From Nitrospirota bacterium (lineage in GTDB: Bacteria > Nitrospirota > Nitrospiria > Nitrospirales > Nitrospiraceae), in assembly GCA_040757595.1 (NCBI GenBank), contig JBFLWP010000013.1:7501-71500 (forward strand): a stretch of DNA of 64,000 nt, written 5' to 3'. Of the stretch, positions 1 through 8,286 are shown one piece after another. Position 1 is the first letter of the stretch, and the number at the start of each line of letters is the position of its first letter. The translations under genes were made by a program, and so were the position numbers. The notes under the pieces are model-generated. The model was given only the letters and a program-made list of their open reading frames with translations. It was not told where the DNA came from and searched no databases.

Positions 1-244
1 GAATGTCATTCCTTTCTTTGAGCGTTTCGGGTTCCTCTCTGCAAAGAAGCGACGCGATTTTTCCAAGTTCAAAGAGCTGGCCGAGTTGATGCGCGAGGGG
101 AAGCACCTCACGCAGCAAGGGGTCGAACAGATCCTTCGGATTCGGGAAGCGATGAACGACGGAGGAAAGCGCCGATACAACGATGCGGAGATCCTGAGCC
201 GGTTCCAGAATCCTCAGAGACCATATGCCAGACCCGGGGGATAA
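1..244 (+). CDS. LAGLIDADG homing endonuclease, C-terminal part (intron-encoded)
   Basis: An open frame enters from the left edge (codons from position 2) and stops at TAA 242-244, giving about 80 C-terminal residues. The sequence reads NVIPFFERFGF near the start, then KKRRDFSKFKELAELM and GKHLTQQGVEQILRIRE, which is the typical end of a LAGLIDADG_1 domain. Such enzymes cut intron-less 23S genes and drive intron homing. The gene lies directly upstream of the intron 3' end and 23S exon, as expected for an intron-encoded ORF. The N-terminal part, including the LAGLIDADG helix, is outside the window, so activity cannot be judged. Confidence 0.88.
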   Translation, partial: NVIPFFERFGFLSAKKRRDFSKFKELAELMREGKHLTQQGVEQILRIREAMNDGGKRRYNDAEILSRFQNPQRPYARPGG

Positions 245-339
245 CCTTCCGGGAAGAGATGGCCCGATCTGCATGGCGACATGCAGAGCGCGACAGAAAT
301 GATCGCGCCCTTACCGCCACGGTGAGTGGTAACAGAATG
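1..339 (+). mobile_element. Group I intron in 23S rRNA gene, 3' part
   Basis: Positions 1-339 do not match 23S rRNA, whereas from 340 the sequence is canonical 23S (AACGGTCCTAAGGTAGCGAA). In E. coli numbering the exon resumes at about A1918, so the insertion follows U1917. The last non-exon base, G339, fits the conserved terminal omega-G of group I introns. Between the endonuclease stop (244) and 339 there are stem-loops, for example arms of TCTGCAT/ATGCAGA near 268-287 and CTTACC/GGTGAG at about 310-326, as expected of the 3' half of the ribozyme. The 5' half is outside the window. The exact core pairing was not folded. Confidence 0.85.
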
Positions 340-1324
<985 letters not shown>

Positions 1325-1360
1325 CTACTGTGCTCCTGACAGACATGGTCTTCATATACA

Positions 1361-1439
1361 AGAGCAAATGGCATATGGCCTGTGGCGTATGGCCGGAATA
1401 ATCGGGCCATCAGCTATAAGCCATCAGCCATAAGCTCTT
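1361..1439. repeat. Heptad-period inverted repeat A (23S-5S spacer)
   Basis: Left arm 1361-1394 is AGAGC followed by four 7-bp units ending in TGGC (pattern NNATGGC). Right arm 1405-1439 is the inverted form (GCCATNN units, then AAGCTCTT). The 10-base spacer is 1395-1404. The arms pair imperfectly. The same unit family recurs at 39083-39168. In an rRNA transcript it would form a long imperfect stem, possibly a processing site. Confidence 0.8.
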
Positions 1440-1448
1440 GAACGAGAT

Positions 1449-1566
<118 letters not shown>

Positions 1567-1578
1567 TATTTTAGAAAG

Positions 1579-1615
1579 GCCCGCTGATCGCAAGGTCAGC
1601 GGGCTTTTTGTTTTT
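1579..1615 (+). terminator. Rho-independent terminator of the rRNA operon
   Basis: A perfect 9-bp stem, GCCCGCTGA (1579-1587) with TCAGCGGGC (1596-1604), has an 8-nt loop and is followed directly by TTTTTGTTTTT (1605-1615). It lies 12 nt after 5S. Confidence 0.93.
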
Positions 1616-1873
1616 CGGCAGAACGCGGGCTGGCGGCCCCTGTCTGCTGCTCGCTAACTCCCGGTGCCCTCGCCTCCGCGATTCGCGACCACGGGCCCGC
1701 CATCCCGCTTCAAGCCCTATACAGAACAAAGCATCGCCCTTGCCCCTTGCGGGAGAGGCGGGGTGAGGGGTGATCTGCACGGCAGCATTGGAGGAGAGAG
1801 TAGCCGGTCGCGATTTGCTGTCGCATGGTGACCGGCTTTCGGAGTGAGCACGGGCACTTACTAGGTTCAGAAG
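1616..1873. other. Non-coding spacer between the rRNA terminator and the IS element
   Basis: I see no supported gene here. One perfect 8-bp inverted repeat, AGCCGGTC / GACCGGCT, spans about 1802-1839 with no T-tract after it. The region directly precedes the left end of the IS630-like element. Confidence 0.6.
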
Positions 1874-2992
1874 TTATTAATCCGAGCATAAATGTTTGAC
1901 ATGGTCAGTTCTTTCCGCTATCCATTCCGCCATGAAGAGCCGGGACATGCGCGCGCTTGCTGTTTCGGCCCAGGAGACTCTCCGTCTGAGGGTCGTCCGG
2001 GTTGTGCAGGCGGGGATGTCCCAGGCCGAAGCGGCGCGAGTCTTTGGGGTCTCCCGCCAGTCGGTCAACGCCTGGGAGCACCGGCGGCGCGAGGGGGCCT
2101 GCGGGCGGTAAGGTCGCGGCCGCGGGGCCGGCCACGAATCTTGGAACTGAAGCCGTACCAGGCGGCGATCACGGTTCGGCTGATCACCGACCGTTGCCCA
2201 GACCAGCTCAAGTTGCCGTTTGTGTTGTGGACCCGCGAGGCGGTACAGGACTTGATCGCTCGCCGGTTCGGCGTCCGCCCTTCTGTGTGGACCGTGGGGA
2301 GGTATCTGCGGCGGTGGGGCTTCACCCCCCAGAAACCCTTGCGCCGAGCCTACGAGCAGAACCCAGCGGCCGTGTGCCGCTGGCTCAAGAAGCCGTATCC
2401 AGCCATCCGAGCACTGGCACAACGGGAGCGCGCGACGATCTTCTGGGGCGACGAGACGGGGATGCGTTCCGACCACCAGGCCGGCCGCTCCTGGGGCCGA
2501 CGCGGGCAGACGCCCGTGATCCCCGGAACGGGCCAGCGCTTTCGGTGCAACATGATCTCGGCGATTACCAGCCGAGGGAAACTGGCCTTCATGGTCTTCA
2601 AGGGCCGCTTCACGGCCGCGGGGTGTGTGACGTTTCTGCGGCGGTTGATCCGTCATGCCAGGCGGAAGGTATTCGTGATCGTCGACGCGCATCCAGTCCA
2701 TCAGGCGGCTGCCGTGGACGGGTGGGTGGCGCGGCACCGGCGGCAGATTCGCCTGTTCTTCCTGCCCGGGTACAGCCCCGAGCTCAACCCGGACGAGTAC
2801 CTCAACCACGACGTCAAGACCAATGCGGTGGGACGGACCCGTCCTCGGCACCCGGGAGAGCTGATGGCCAACGTCCGGCGCTTCATGTGGAGTACCCAGC
2901 GGCAACCGGAGAAGGTCCGCCGCTACTTTCGGCATCCGCACGTTCGCTACGCGGCGACCGGAACTGTCAAACATTTCTGCTCCCGGTAATAA
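1874..2992 (+). mobile_element. IS630-family insertion sequence
   Basis: A transposase region is flanked by 28-bp terminal inverted repeats at 1874-1901 and 2965-2992. Aligned without gaps they agree at about 23 of 28 positions, sharing TTATTA at the outer end and AAATGTTTGACA at the inner end. IS630/Tc1 elements insert at TA, and TA occurs at both outer edges, but the exact target duplication cannot be fixed. The element sits just past the stop of the ATP-grasp gene on the opposite strand. Confidence 0.85.
1932..2989 (+). pseudogene. IS630-family transposase, frameshifted
   Basis: The N-terminal helix-turn-helix part begins at ATG 1932 (MKSRDMRALAVSAQ, then MSQAEAARVFGVSRQSVNAW) and runs into TAA 2109-2111. 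The rest continues in the next frame to TAA 2987-2989 and contains the DDE catalytic residues in WGDETG, VIVDAHPVH and PGYSPELNPDE. The frames join at a run of five G (2093-2097); one more G would restore one ORF of about 350 residues. This is either an inactivating G deletion or -1 translational slippage on the G run, which is known in some IS families. The catalytic domain looks intact. Confidence 0.85.
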
Positions 2993-3006
2993 ATGGTTCG
3001 CCCGCC

Positions 3007-4032
3007 TCACGGAATATGGCCGGGCCGCCAGCGCAGGCCCATGTCGAGGATGCGCTGCAGGATGGTCTGGTAGGAAATGCCGGCCCGCGCCGCCGACTCG
3101 GCAAAGTCCTCGTCGTGCGCGATCTGGGCGTTGGGGTTGGCTTCCAGGACGTAGAGCTTTCCGGTCGGATCGAGCCGCAGATCAATGCGCGCGTAGCCGC
3201 TCAGCCCCAGGATGCGGTAGATGCGCTTCGCGAGCCGCTGGATCTCCCCCGTCAGGCCGTTGGGCAGGTCCTTCGCCGGCCCGGAGGTGATCCCGTACTT
3301 GGTCTGGTACTTGTGGCTCCACTTGACCCGCTCGGTGGCGATGCGCCGGCACTCCTCGGGCATCCTGTCCATGTTCAGCTCCCAGACCGGCAAGACCTGC
3401 AACTGCCGGTTCCCCAGGACGCCCACGTAGAGCTCGCGGCCTTCGATGTACCGTTCCACGAGCGCGCCGGTCCCCACGCTGTTGTGGATGAAGCTGACCC
3501 GCTCCTTGAGCTTCTCGTCGTCCTCCACGATCGAGGCCTGGGAGATGCCCAATGACGCTTCCTCGGAGACCGACTTTACGATCAGGGGAAAGCCCAGGCG
3601 CTTGGGCCGCTTGACCGTCTCGCCTAGGGGACACAGGAAGAAATCAGGGCTGGGGATGCGGTGATAGGAGAGGATCTTCTTCGTCAGGCTCTTGTCGCGG
3701 GACAGCATGAGGCCGCGGGGATTGCAGCCGGTGTAGGGGATCTTCAGGAGCTCGAGGTACGAGATGACGTTCTGATCGTAGATCGCCACCCCGTCGAACT
3801 CCTCCAGGAGGTTGAAGGCGATGTCCGGCTTCCACTCGTCCACGGCCTGCCGGACCACGCGGAGGTCGCTGCGCAGACCCAGGGGCCGCACCTCGTGCCC
3901 CATGTCACGGAGCGTGGTCACGACGTCATACTCCGTCTTCCACTCGGCGGTCTTGAGGTCCACGCCCTCCCCGGGCTTCTCCGGCGGGATCAGGTCTTCG
4001 TGCATGAGCACCAGGACGCGGAGCGGCTTCAT
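3007..4032 (-). CDS. ATP-grasp ligase, D-alanine-D-alanine ligase-like
   Basis: 341 residues from ATG 4032, which overlaps the stop of the upstream peptidase gene (ATGA), so the two are translationally coupled. An N-terminal pre-ATP-grasp region (MKPLRVLVLMHEDLIPPE) precedes the ATP-grasp fold, with FPLIVKSVSEEASLGIS as the nucleotide-binding lysine strand and YVLEANPNAQI (about 294-303) carrying the metal-binding Glu/Asn. The family joins a carboxylate to an amine via an acyl-phosphate. The C-terminal pattern LEANPNA differs from the LEVNTLPG of true Ddl, so a peptide or amino-acid ligase distinct from cell-wall Ddl is likely. Substrate unknown. An IS element lies 14 bp past the stop and may have cut off further operon genes. 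Confidence 0.85.
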   Translation of the reverse strand: MKPLRVLVLMHEDLIPPEKPGEGVDLKTAEWKTEYDVVTTLRDMGHEVRPLGLRSDLRVVRQAVDEWKPDIAFNLLEEFDGVAIYDQNVISYLELLKIPYTGCNPRGLMLSRDKSLTKKILSYHRIPSPDFFLCPLGETVKRPKRLGFPLIVKSVSEEASLGISQASIVEDDEKLKERVSFIHNSVGTGALVERYIEGRELYVGVLGNRQLQVLPVWELNMDRMPEECRRIATERVKWSHKYQTKYGITSGPAKDLPNGLTGEIQRLAKRIYRILGLSGYARIDLRLDPTGKLYVLEANPNAQIAHDEDFAESAARAGISYQTILQRILDMGLRWRPGHIP

Positions 4033-5111
4033 AGGGCGACCCGGTGGCGACCGCTGTGCAGGTAGTTCATCGTTTGCACGGTGAGGAGGATCGTGAAGTC
4101 CAGCTTCGCTTGATCTTCCGGCACGGCCAGCCGCAAGTTCAGCTCCCGGCAGCGGGAGATCATGGCTTCCAGGACTTGGTCGATCGTGTACTGGTACTCG
4201 CCGGTCCAGTCCGCCACCTTCCGGCGGACTTCCCTCCGGAAGCGGCTCAGAAAGCTCGCCGCCGTCTTGTTGGCCTTGAACTCTGGCGCGTCCGAGAACA
4301 GCCGCCGGAGGTCCAGGTCGTAAAAGGTCGGATGCGCCAGCCCGTAATGCTCCCGCTTGGCCTTGTAATGCTGCCGGAGCGTCTTCTGCAGGCTGGGGAG
4401 GGGATCCACGGGCGGCTGCGGGGGAACCAGCGGGGGGCGGCCGGCGATCTCGCGCATCAGCGCGTCCACATACTCCAGCTTCTTGAGCGCCGGCCAGCCC
4501 GCGTACCGCTCCCGCCAGGTGGACCCGGGGGTGAGCCAGACCGCGAAGGTCTCGGCGAAGTCTTCGTCCGGGTGGCTCTGGGCGTACCACAGGTCGAGGT
4601 GGAGGACGAAGCTCTTGCTGTAAGGCTTCGGGGCATAATAGTCGGGGTAGGGTTTGGAGGACTTCCCGAAGAGCTGCTGCCGCCCCCGTCGCCGCCGCAG
4701 GCGGTAGGCGTTCTCGATCGCATGGCCGGTCTCGTGCCGGAGGATTTGCAGGCACCATTCGGGCGTGCCCCCCTCCACTTCCAGCATCTGGTTGAGCTCC
4801 AGCTTGGCCAGGCGAGGGTGGACCAGGTAGAAGGGGATGGCGATCCCCGGCACCCCGTCCGGGGTGAACCATTCATCCGCCAGCCAGAAGTGCGGGCGAA
4901 ATTGCAGGTGCTGAGCCTCCAGCTCCTGGGCGAGCTGCCGGAGGTGTGGCTCGACGGGGCTGTCCTCGATGGCAAGCGGCAGGTCGCACAGGCGCACGTC
5001 CAGGAGCCGCTCGTCCGGCCAGGTCGCCCAGTCCTCGGGCAGGCCGGAACTGGCCGCAGCCGGTGGCTCGCCCCCGCTCGGGACGCTCTTTTCGGTCGGC
5101 TTGTCCGCCAA
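4029..5111 (-). CDS. Putative zinc metallopeptidase (Peptidase_Mx-like)
   Basis: 360 residues. The start is TTG 5109-5111, supported by GGAGAAGGGG seven bases upstream. HETGH (126-130) is an HExxH zinc site, and HPDEDFAETFAVWL (180-193) supplies a downstream acidic motif with a probable third ligand near E187. This arrangement fits the putative zinc-binding peptidase family (PF15887). There is no signal peptide, so it is probably cytoplasmic. Its stop overlaps the ATG of the ATP-grasp gene, which points to a joint pathway making or trimming a peptide. Substrate and product are unknown. Confidence 0.8.
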   Translation of the reverse strand: MADKPTEKSVPSGGEPPAAASSGLPEDWATWPDERLLDVRLCDLPLAIEDSPVEPHLRQLAQELEAQHLQFRPHFWLADEWFTPDGVPGIAIPFYLVHPRLAKLELNQMLEVEGGTPEWCLQILRHETGHAIENAYRLRRRRGRQQLFGKSSKPYPDYYAPKPYSKSFVLHLDLWYAQSHPDEDFAETFAVWLTPGSTWRERYAGWPALKKLEYVDALMREIAGRPPLVPPQPPVDPLPSLQKTLRQHYKAKREHYGLAHPTFYDLDLRRLFSDAPEFKANKTAASFLSRFRREVRRKVADWTGEYQYTIDQVLEAMISRCRELNLRLAVPEDQAKLDFTILLTVQTMNYLHSGRHRVAL

Positions 5112-5131
5112 CGTGGTCCCCTTCTCCAGAC

Positions 5132-5160
5132 GCTACACGTGTAGCACTCTAAGTATAGCA
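5132..5160 (-). promoter_or_regulatory. Extended -10 promoter with palindromic operator
   Basis: Reading the minus strand, TGCTATACT (plus 5152-5160) is an extended -10 element; no good -35 is visible. Just downstream, where transcription should start, lies the perfect 14-bp palindrome GCTACACGTGTAGC (5132-5145). Its position over +1 to about +14 is what a repressor operator would have. It precedes the peptidase/ATP-grasp pair. Confidence 0.55.
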
Positions 5161-5183
5161 CCGTCCAACGATTTCGCGTGACG

Positions 5184-5212
5184 TTGACATGGCTTCCCGC
5201 GCACAGTAGCCT
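5184..5212 (+). promoter_or_regulatory. Sigma-70-like promoter of the NmrA-family gene
   Basis: TTGACA (5184-5189), a 17-bp spacer and TAGCCT (5207-5212), about 57 bp before the proposed start. It is divergent from the promoter of the peptidase operon. Confidence 0.6.
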
Positions 5213-5268
5213 GTCATGTACTCTTTCCGGGTGGAACGAGGCGGGACGCAGTGATGGGGGCTCTGGCC

Positions 5269-6219
5269 ATGGCTGACAAAAAGATCATCGCGGTGGTGGG
5301 GGCAACGGGGATGCAGGGCGGCGGGTTGGTCCGCGCGATCCTGGGTGACAAGGGCGGACCGTTCGCCGCGCGGGCGCTGACGCGGAGCGTCGGCTCAGAC
5401 AAGGCCAAAGCCCTGGCCGAATTGGGCGCCGAGGTGGCCGCTGCCGATCTGGACGACGTCGAGAGTCTCAAACGGGCCTTCGCCGGGGGCTCCGGCGCGT
5501 TCTGCGTCACCAACTTCTGGGAGCACTTCTCGCCGGAGAAGGAAATCGCCCAGGCCAAAAACATGGCCCTTGCGGCCAAGGCCGCCGGGCTCTCGCACGT
5601 CGTCTGGTCCACGCTGGAGGACACGCGGAAGTGGGTCCCGCTGAGCGACACCCGCATGCCGACCCTCATGGGCAAGTACAAAGTCCCGCACTTCGACGGC
5701 AAGGGCGAGGCCGACCAGGCGTTCCGGGACCTCGGCGTGCCGACGACCTTCCTGCTCACCTCGTTCTACTGGGACAACCTGATCATGTTCGGCATGGGGC
5801 CCAAGAAGGGGCCGGACGGCGTCCTGGCCATCACCATGCCCATGGGCGACAAGAAGCTCCCGGGAATCGCCGCCGAGGACATCGGGAAGTGTGCGCTGAC
5901 CGTCTTCAAGCGGGGCCAGGAGTTCGTCGGCAAGACGGTCGGCCTTGCCGCCGAGCACGTGACCGGCGCCCAGATGGCCGCGTCGCTCAGCAGGGCGCTC
6001 GGGAAAGAGGTTCGGTACACCGACGTGCCGCCGGAGGTCTATCGCTCGTTCGAGTTCCCCGGGGCCGAGGACATCGGCAACATGTTCCAGTTCAAGCGCG
6101 ACTTCAACGACGCCTTCTGCGGGGCGCGCAATCCCGCCGTCGCCCGGTCCCTCTATCCTGCCATCCAGACCTTTGACGCATGGCTCGCCCGGAACAAGTC
6201 CCGCATCCCGCTCGGGTAA
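5269..6219 (+). CDS. NmrA-family NAD(P)-binding protein
   Basis: 316 residues from ATG 5269 (MADKKIIAVVGATGMQGG); GTG 5251 and ATG 5254 are in frame but the family normally starts at this point, and GGGGG lies 7 nt upstream. GATGMQGGG is the dinucleotide-binding loop of an atypical short-chain dehydrogenase. The central region (VVWSTLEDTRKW, YWDNLIMFGMGPKKG) and the C-terminal helices match NmrA/HSCARG proteins, which act as NAD(P)H-redox sensors or as reductases without a Tyr-Lys catalytic pair. Cytoplasmic. Monocistronic by its promoter and neighbours. Specific role unknown. Confidence 0.85.
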   Translation: MADKKIIAVVGATGMQGGGLVRAILGDKGGPFAARALTRSVGSDKAKALAELGAEVAAADLDDVESLKRAFAGGSGAFCVTNFWEHFSPEKEIAQAKNMALAAKAAGLSHVVWSTLEDTRKWVPLSDTRMPTLMGKYKVPHFDGKGEADQAFRDLGVPTTFLLTSFYWDNLIMFGMGPKKGPDGVLAITMPMGDKKLPGIAAEDIGKCALTVFKRGQEFVGKTVGLAAEHVTGAQMAASLSRALGKEVRYTDVPPEVYRSFEFPGAEDIGNMFQFKRDFNDAFCGARNPAVARSLYPAIQTFDAWLARNKSRIPLG

Positions 6220-6278
6220 AATGGTGAAAGGCGAGGGCTCCCGCGAGTCGGGCAGGGAAAGCCCGTACAGCCCTGGGC

Positions 6279-6307
6279 TTGTCCGCCGGAGACCTCTCTG
6301 CTAGCAT
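6279..6307 (+). promoter_or_regulatory. Sigma-70-like promoter of the LCCL-domain gene
   Basis: TTGTCC (6279-6284), a 17-bp spacer and TAGCAT (6302-6307), 39 bp before ATG 6347. Confidence 0.5.
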
Positions 6308-6346
6308 AGGCCCGTTGGCCGCTCGGACTCCTCTCGGAAGGTGCCA

Positions 6347-7243
6347 ATGGCCCAAGCCCCTGCCTCCGCCTCCCGTTTCCTGTTCCGGCTTGCGATCCTC
6401 AGCCTGCCGGTGCTCTGGACCGTCTTCTCGCTTCAGCCTGTCCCGGCCGTTCTCTCCGAGGAGAAGGCTCGTTCGCTGCCGGTGGATCGGGGGGTTCGGC
6501 CCCCGCCGACGCCCGTGGACTGGACGACGGGCACCAGCAAATGGCAGGGACAGTGGGGGCGCCGAGAAACGCTCTTGTGTCCGGCCGGAGGCAGGCTCCA
6601 GTCCGTGTGGGGCACGGACGTTTACACGGACGATTCCTCCGTCTGCACCGCGGCGGTGCACGCGGGCCTGATCTCGGCGGCGGCGGGCGGCCCCGTAACC
6701 ATCGAGGTCCGGCCCGACCAGTCCCGGTACGTGAGCAGCACCCGCAACGGCGTCACGACGCAGGATTGGCTCGACGTCTGGCCCAGCAGCTTCCTGTTCA
6801 TCTGGGGACCAGCCCTGTCCGAGCCCGAGCCGGCCGTCCAGGCCACGGGGAGGATGAGCGCCGACTCGTGGCCGGGTCAGGTGGGCCGGGTCATGACGTT
6901 CCTCTGCCCGCCCAGATTCGAGCTCCACTCGGTCTACGGGACTGACACCTACGCCGACGATTCCTACATCTGCTCCGCCGGGATCCACGCCGGCGTGATC
7001 ACGCAGGCGGCTGGGGGAATGGTGACGATCAAGCTGCTCCCAGGCCAGTCCTCCTACACCGGCAGCACGCGCCACGGCCTCACCAGCTTCAGCATCGGGT
7101 CGGGAAGACCCCAAAGCTTCATGTTCGTGGCGACTCCGTCCGGAACGCCGCCGCCGCCCGCGGCCGATTCCCCGTTCCTGGCGCCTCCGGGAAGTCCGCC
7201 CGGAGTCGCGGGCGGCGGCAGGCGGGTTCCTTCCCTTTTCTGA
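6347..7243 (+). CDS. Secreted protein with two LCCL domains
   Basis: 298 residues from ATG 6347, chosen over GTG 6341 because GGAAGG ends 6 nt upstream of the ATG and touches the GTG. An N-terminal hydrophobic stretch (about 11-35, FLFRLAILSLPVLW) is a signal peptide. Two LCCL domains follow at about 66-153 and 175-265. Each has the hallmark pattern V(W/Y)GTD.Y.DDS..C.A..HAG followed by GG.VTI, with paired cysteines (C78/C100 and C187/C209). The C-terminal tail is rich in Pro and Gly. LCCL domains are best known from eukaryotic extracellular proteins and are thought to bind ligands or lipopolysaccharide. Probably periplasmic or secreted; ligand unknown. Confidence 0.85.
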   Translation: MAQAPASASRFLFRLAILSLPVLWTVFSLQPVPAVLSEEKARSLPVDRGVRPPPTPVDWTTGTSKWQGQWGRRETLLCPAGGRLQSVWGTDVYTDDSSVCTAAVHAGLISAAAGGPVTIEVRPDQSRYVSSTRNGVTTQDWLDVWPSSFLFIWGPALSEPEPAVQATGRMSADSWPGQVGRVMTFLCPPRFELHSVYGTDTYADDSYICSAGIHAGVITQAAGGMVTIKLLPGQSSYTGSTRHGLTSFSIGSGRPQSFMFVATPSGTPPPPAADSPFLAPPGSPPGVAGGGRRVPSLF

Positions 7244-7247
7244 CGAC

Positions 7248-7276
7248 CGGGGGCCCGTCAGTGCCCCCGCTTTGGG
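7248..7276 (+). terminator. Possible terminator after the LCCL gene
   Basis: A 7-bp stem, CGGGGGC (7248-7254) with GCCCCCG (7263-7269), is followed by CTTTGGG. The U-tract is weak. It lies 5 bp after the LCCL stop codon. Confidence 0.4.
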
Positions 7277-7367
7277 TCTTCCCGGACGGCTCTGTCCGCC
7301 ACCGGTCACGGCCGGGGCAACCACGTAGAGCCTGCCTCCGTACCTGCCGTGGAACGTCGCGGTTTCA

Positions 7368-7396
7368 TTGCATTCGCTAGGGCTTTCCCCTAGAAT
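7368..7396 (+). promoter_or_regulatory. Promoter of the Mla-like operon with internal inverted repeat
   Basis: TTGCAT (7368-7373), a 17-bp spacer and TAGAAT (7391-7396). The spacer and -10 contain the inverted repeat CTAGGG / CCCTAG (7377-7393), a possible operator between the two promoter boxes. Confidence 0.6.
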
Positions 7397-7422
7397 TTGG
7401 GCTGGAATGGTCCTCCGAGGCG

Positions 7423-8286
7423 GTGTGCGTCGCCCCTCGGCGCTTGGAGCAGGACTTGATAGAGCAGGACCGGACAAGCGCGGCACAGGAGCCGGGCCAC
7501 GGGGGCGGGCTCGTGTGGCTGGGGCAGAAGGCGATCGACGGGTACGAATACCTGACCGACCTGGCGGCCCTCGTCTTTCTCTCCGTCCGAGAGCTCGTCC
7601 TGCCGAGCCGGCAGGGGCGCGGGGAGGCCCTCCGCGTCATCACCCGCCAGGTCCTCTTCACCGGCGTGGACGCGCTGCCGATCGTCGGCGCGATCGCGCT
7701 CATGTTGGGCTTCATCATCATCACCCAGGCCGGCACCCAGTTGCCGAAGGTGGGTGCGGGCAACCTCGTGGGCACGATCATCGTCGTGGTAGTGATCCGG
7801 GAGTTGGGGCCGCTCGTGACGGCCGTGATCGTCGTGGGGCGCTCGGGAACGGCCATCACCACCGAGCTCGGCTACATGCGTGTCGGGCAGGAAGTGACCG
7901 CGTTGGAGCTGATGGGCATCCGGGTCATGCGGTTTCTCGTCATGCCTCGGCTGGTGGGGATGGTCCTCGCGATGATCTGCCTGACCGTCTATTTCGACGT
8001 GCTGGCCGTGCTGGGCGGGTTCGTGATGGCCAAGGTCAAGCTCACCGTGCCGTTCACCGTCTACGCCGAGGCCGTCACCCACGCGTTGACGCTGACGGAT
8101 CTGGCCGTGACCCTCGCCAAAGGCGCGCTCTTCGGCACCGCGGTGGCGGCGATCTGCTGCCACCACGGCCTCTCGGTCCGGGCCTCCTACACTGAGGTTC
8201 CCCAGCAGACGACCAAGGCCATGATCAACTCCGTCACGCTCTGTCTGATCCTCGACATTCTGGTCACCGTGACCGCCTATTTCTGA
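7423..8286 (+). CDS. MlaE-family ABC transporter permease
   Basis: 287 residues from GTG 7423; the N-terminus before about residue 30 is poorly defined and a later start is possible. From about residue 60 the protein matches the MlaE permease family: VITRQVLFTGVDALPIVGAIALMLG, then RELGPLVTAVIVVGRSGTAI (the conserved family signature) and several hydrophobic helices ending in LILDILVTVTAYF. It would sit in the inner membrane and move phospholipid together with the ATPase and MCE protein encoded next. The next gene overlaps by one base (TGATGA), so the operon is tightly coupled. Confidence 0.9.
   Translation: MCVAPRRLEQDLIEQDRTSAAQEPGHGGGLVWLGQKAIDGYEYLTDLAALVFLSVRELVLPSRQGRGEALRVITRQVLFTGVDALPIVGAIALMLGFIIITQAGTQLPKVGAGNLVGTIIVVVVIRELGPLVTAVIVVGRSGTAITTELGYMRVGQEVTALELMGIRVMRFLVMPRLVGMVLAMICLTVYFDVLAVLGGFVMAKVKLTVPFTVYAEAVTHALTLTDLAVTLAKGALFGTAVAAICCHHGLSVRASYTEVPQQTTKAMINSVTLCLILDILVTVTAYF

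Noticed and set aside
1616-1780. Small minus-strand ORF (69 codons at 1571-1780) after the 5S gene
   Set aside because: It overlaps the rRNA terminator, has an Arg/Gly-rich translation and no ribosome site.
2002-3555. A 517-codon plus-strand frame running from the IS element into the ATP-grasp gene
   Set aside because: It crosses the IS right end and is antisense to the ATP-grasp gene. The IS630 catalytic motifs are in a different frame.
4033-4872. Upstream extension that would give the ATP-grasp protein a 280-residue N-terminal addition
   Set aside because: It lies in another frame of the peptidase gene, is Pro/Arg/Ala-rich, and the ATG at 4032 overlapping the peptidase stop is the natural start.
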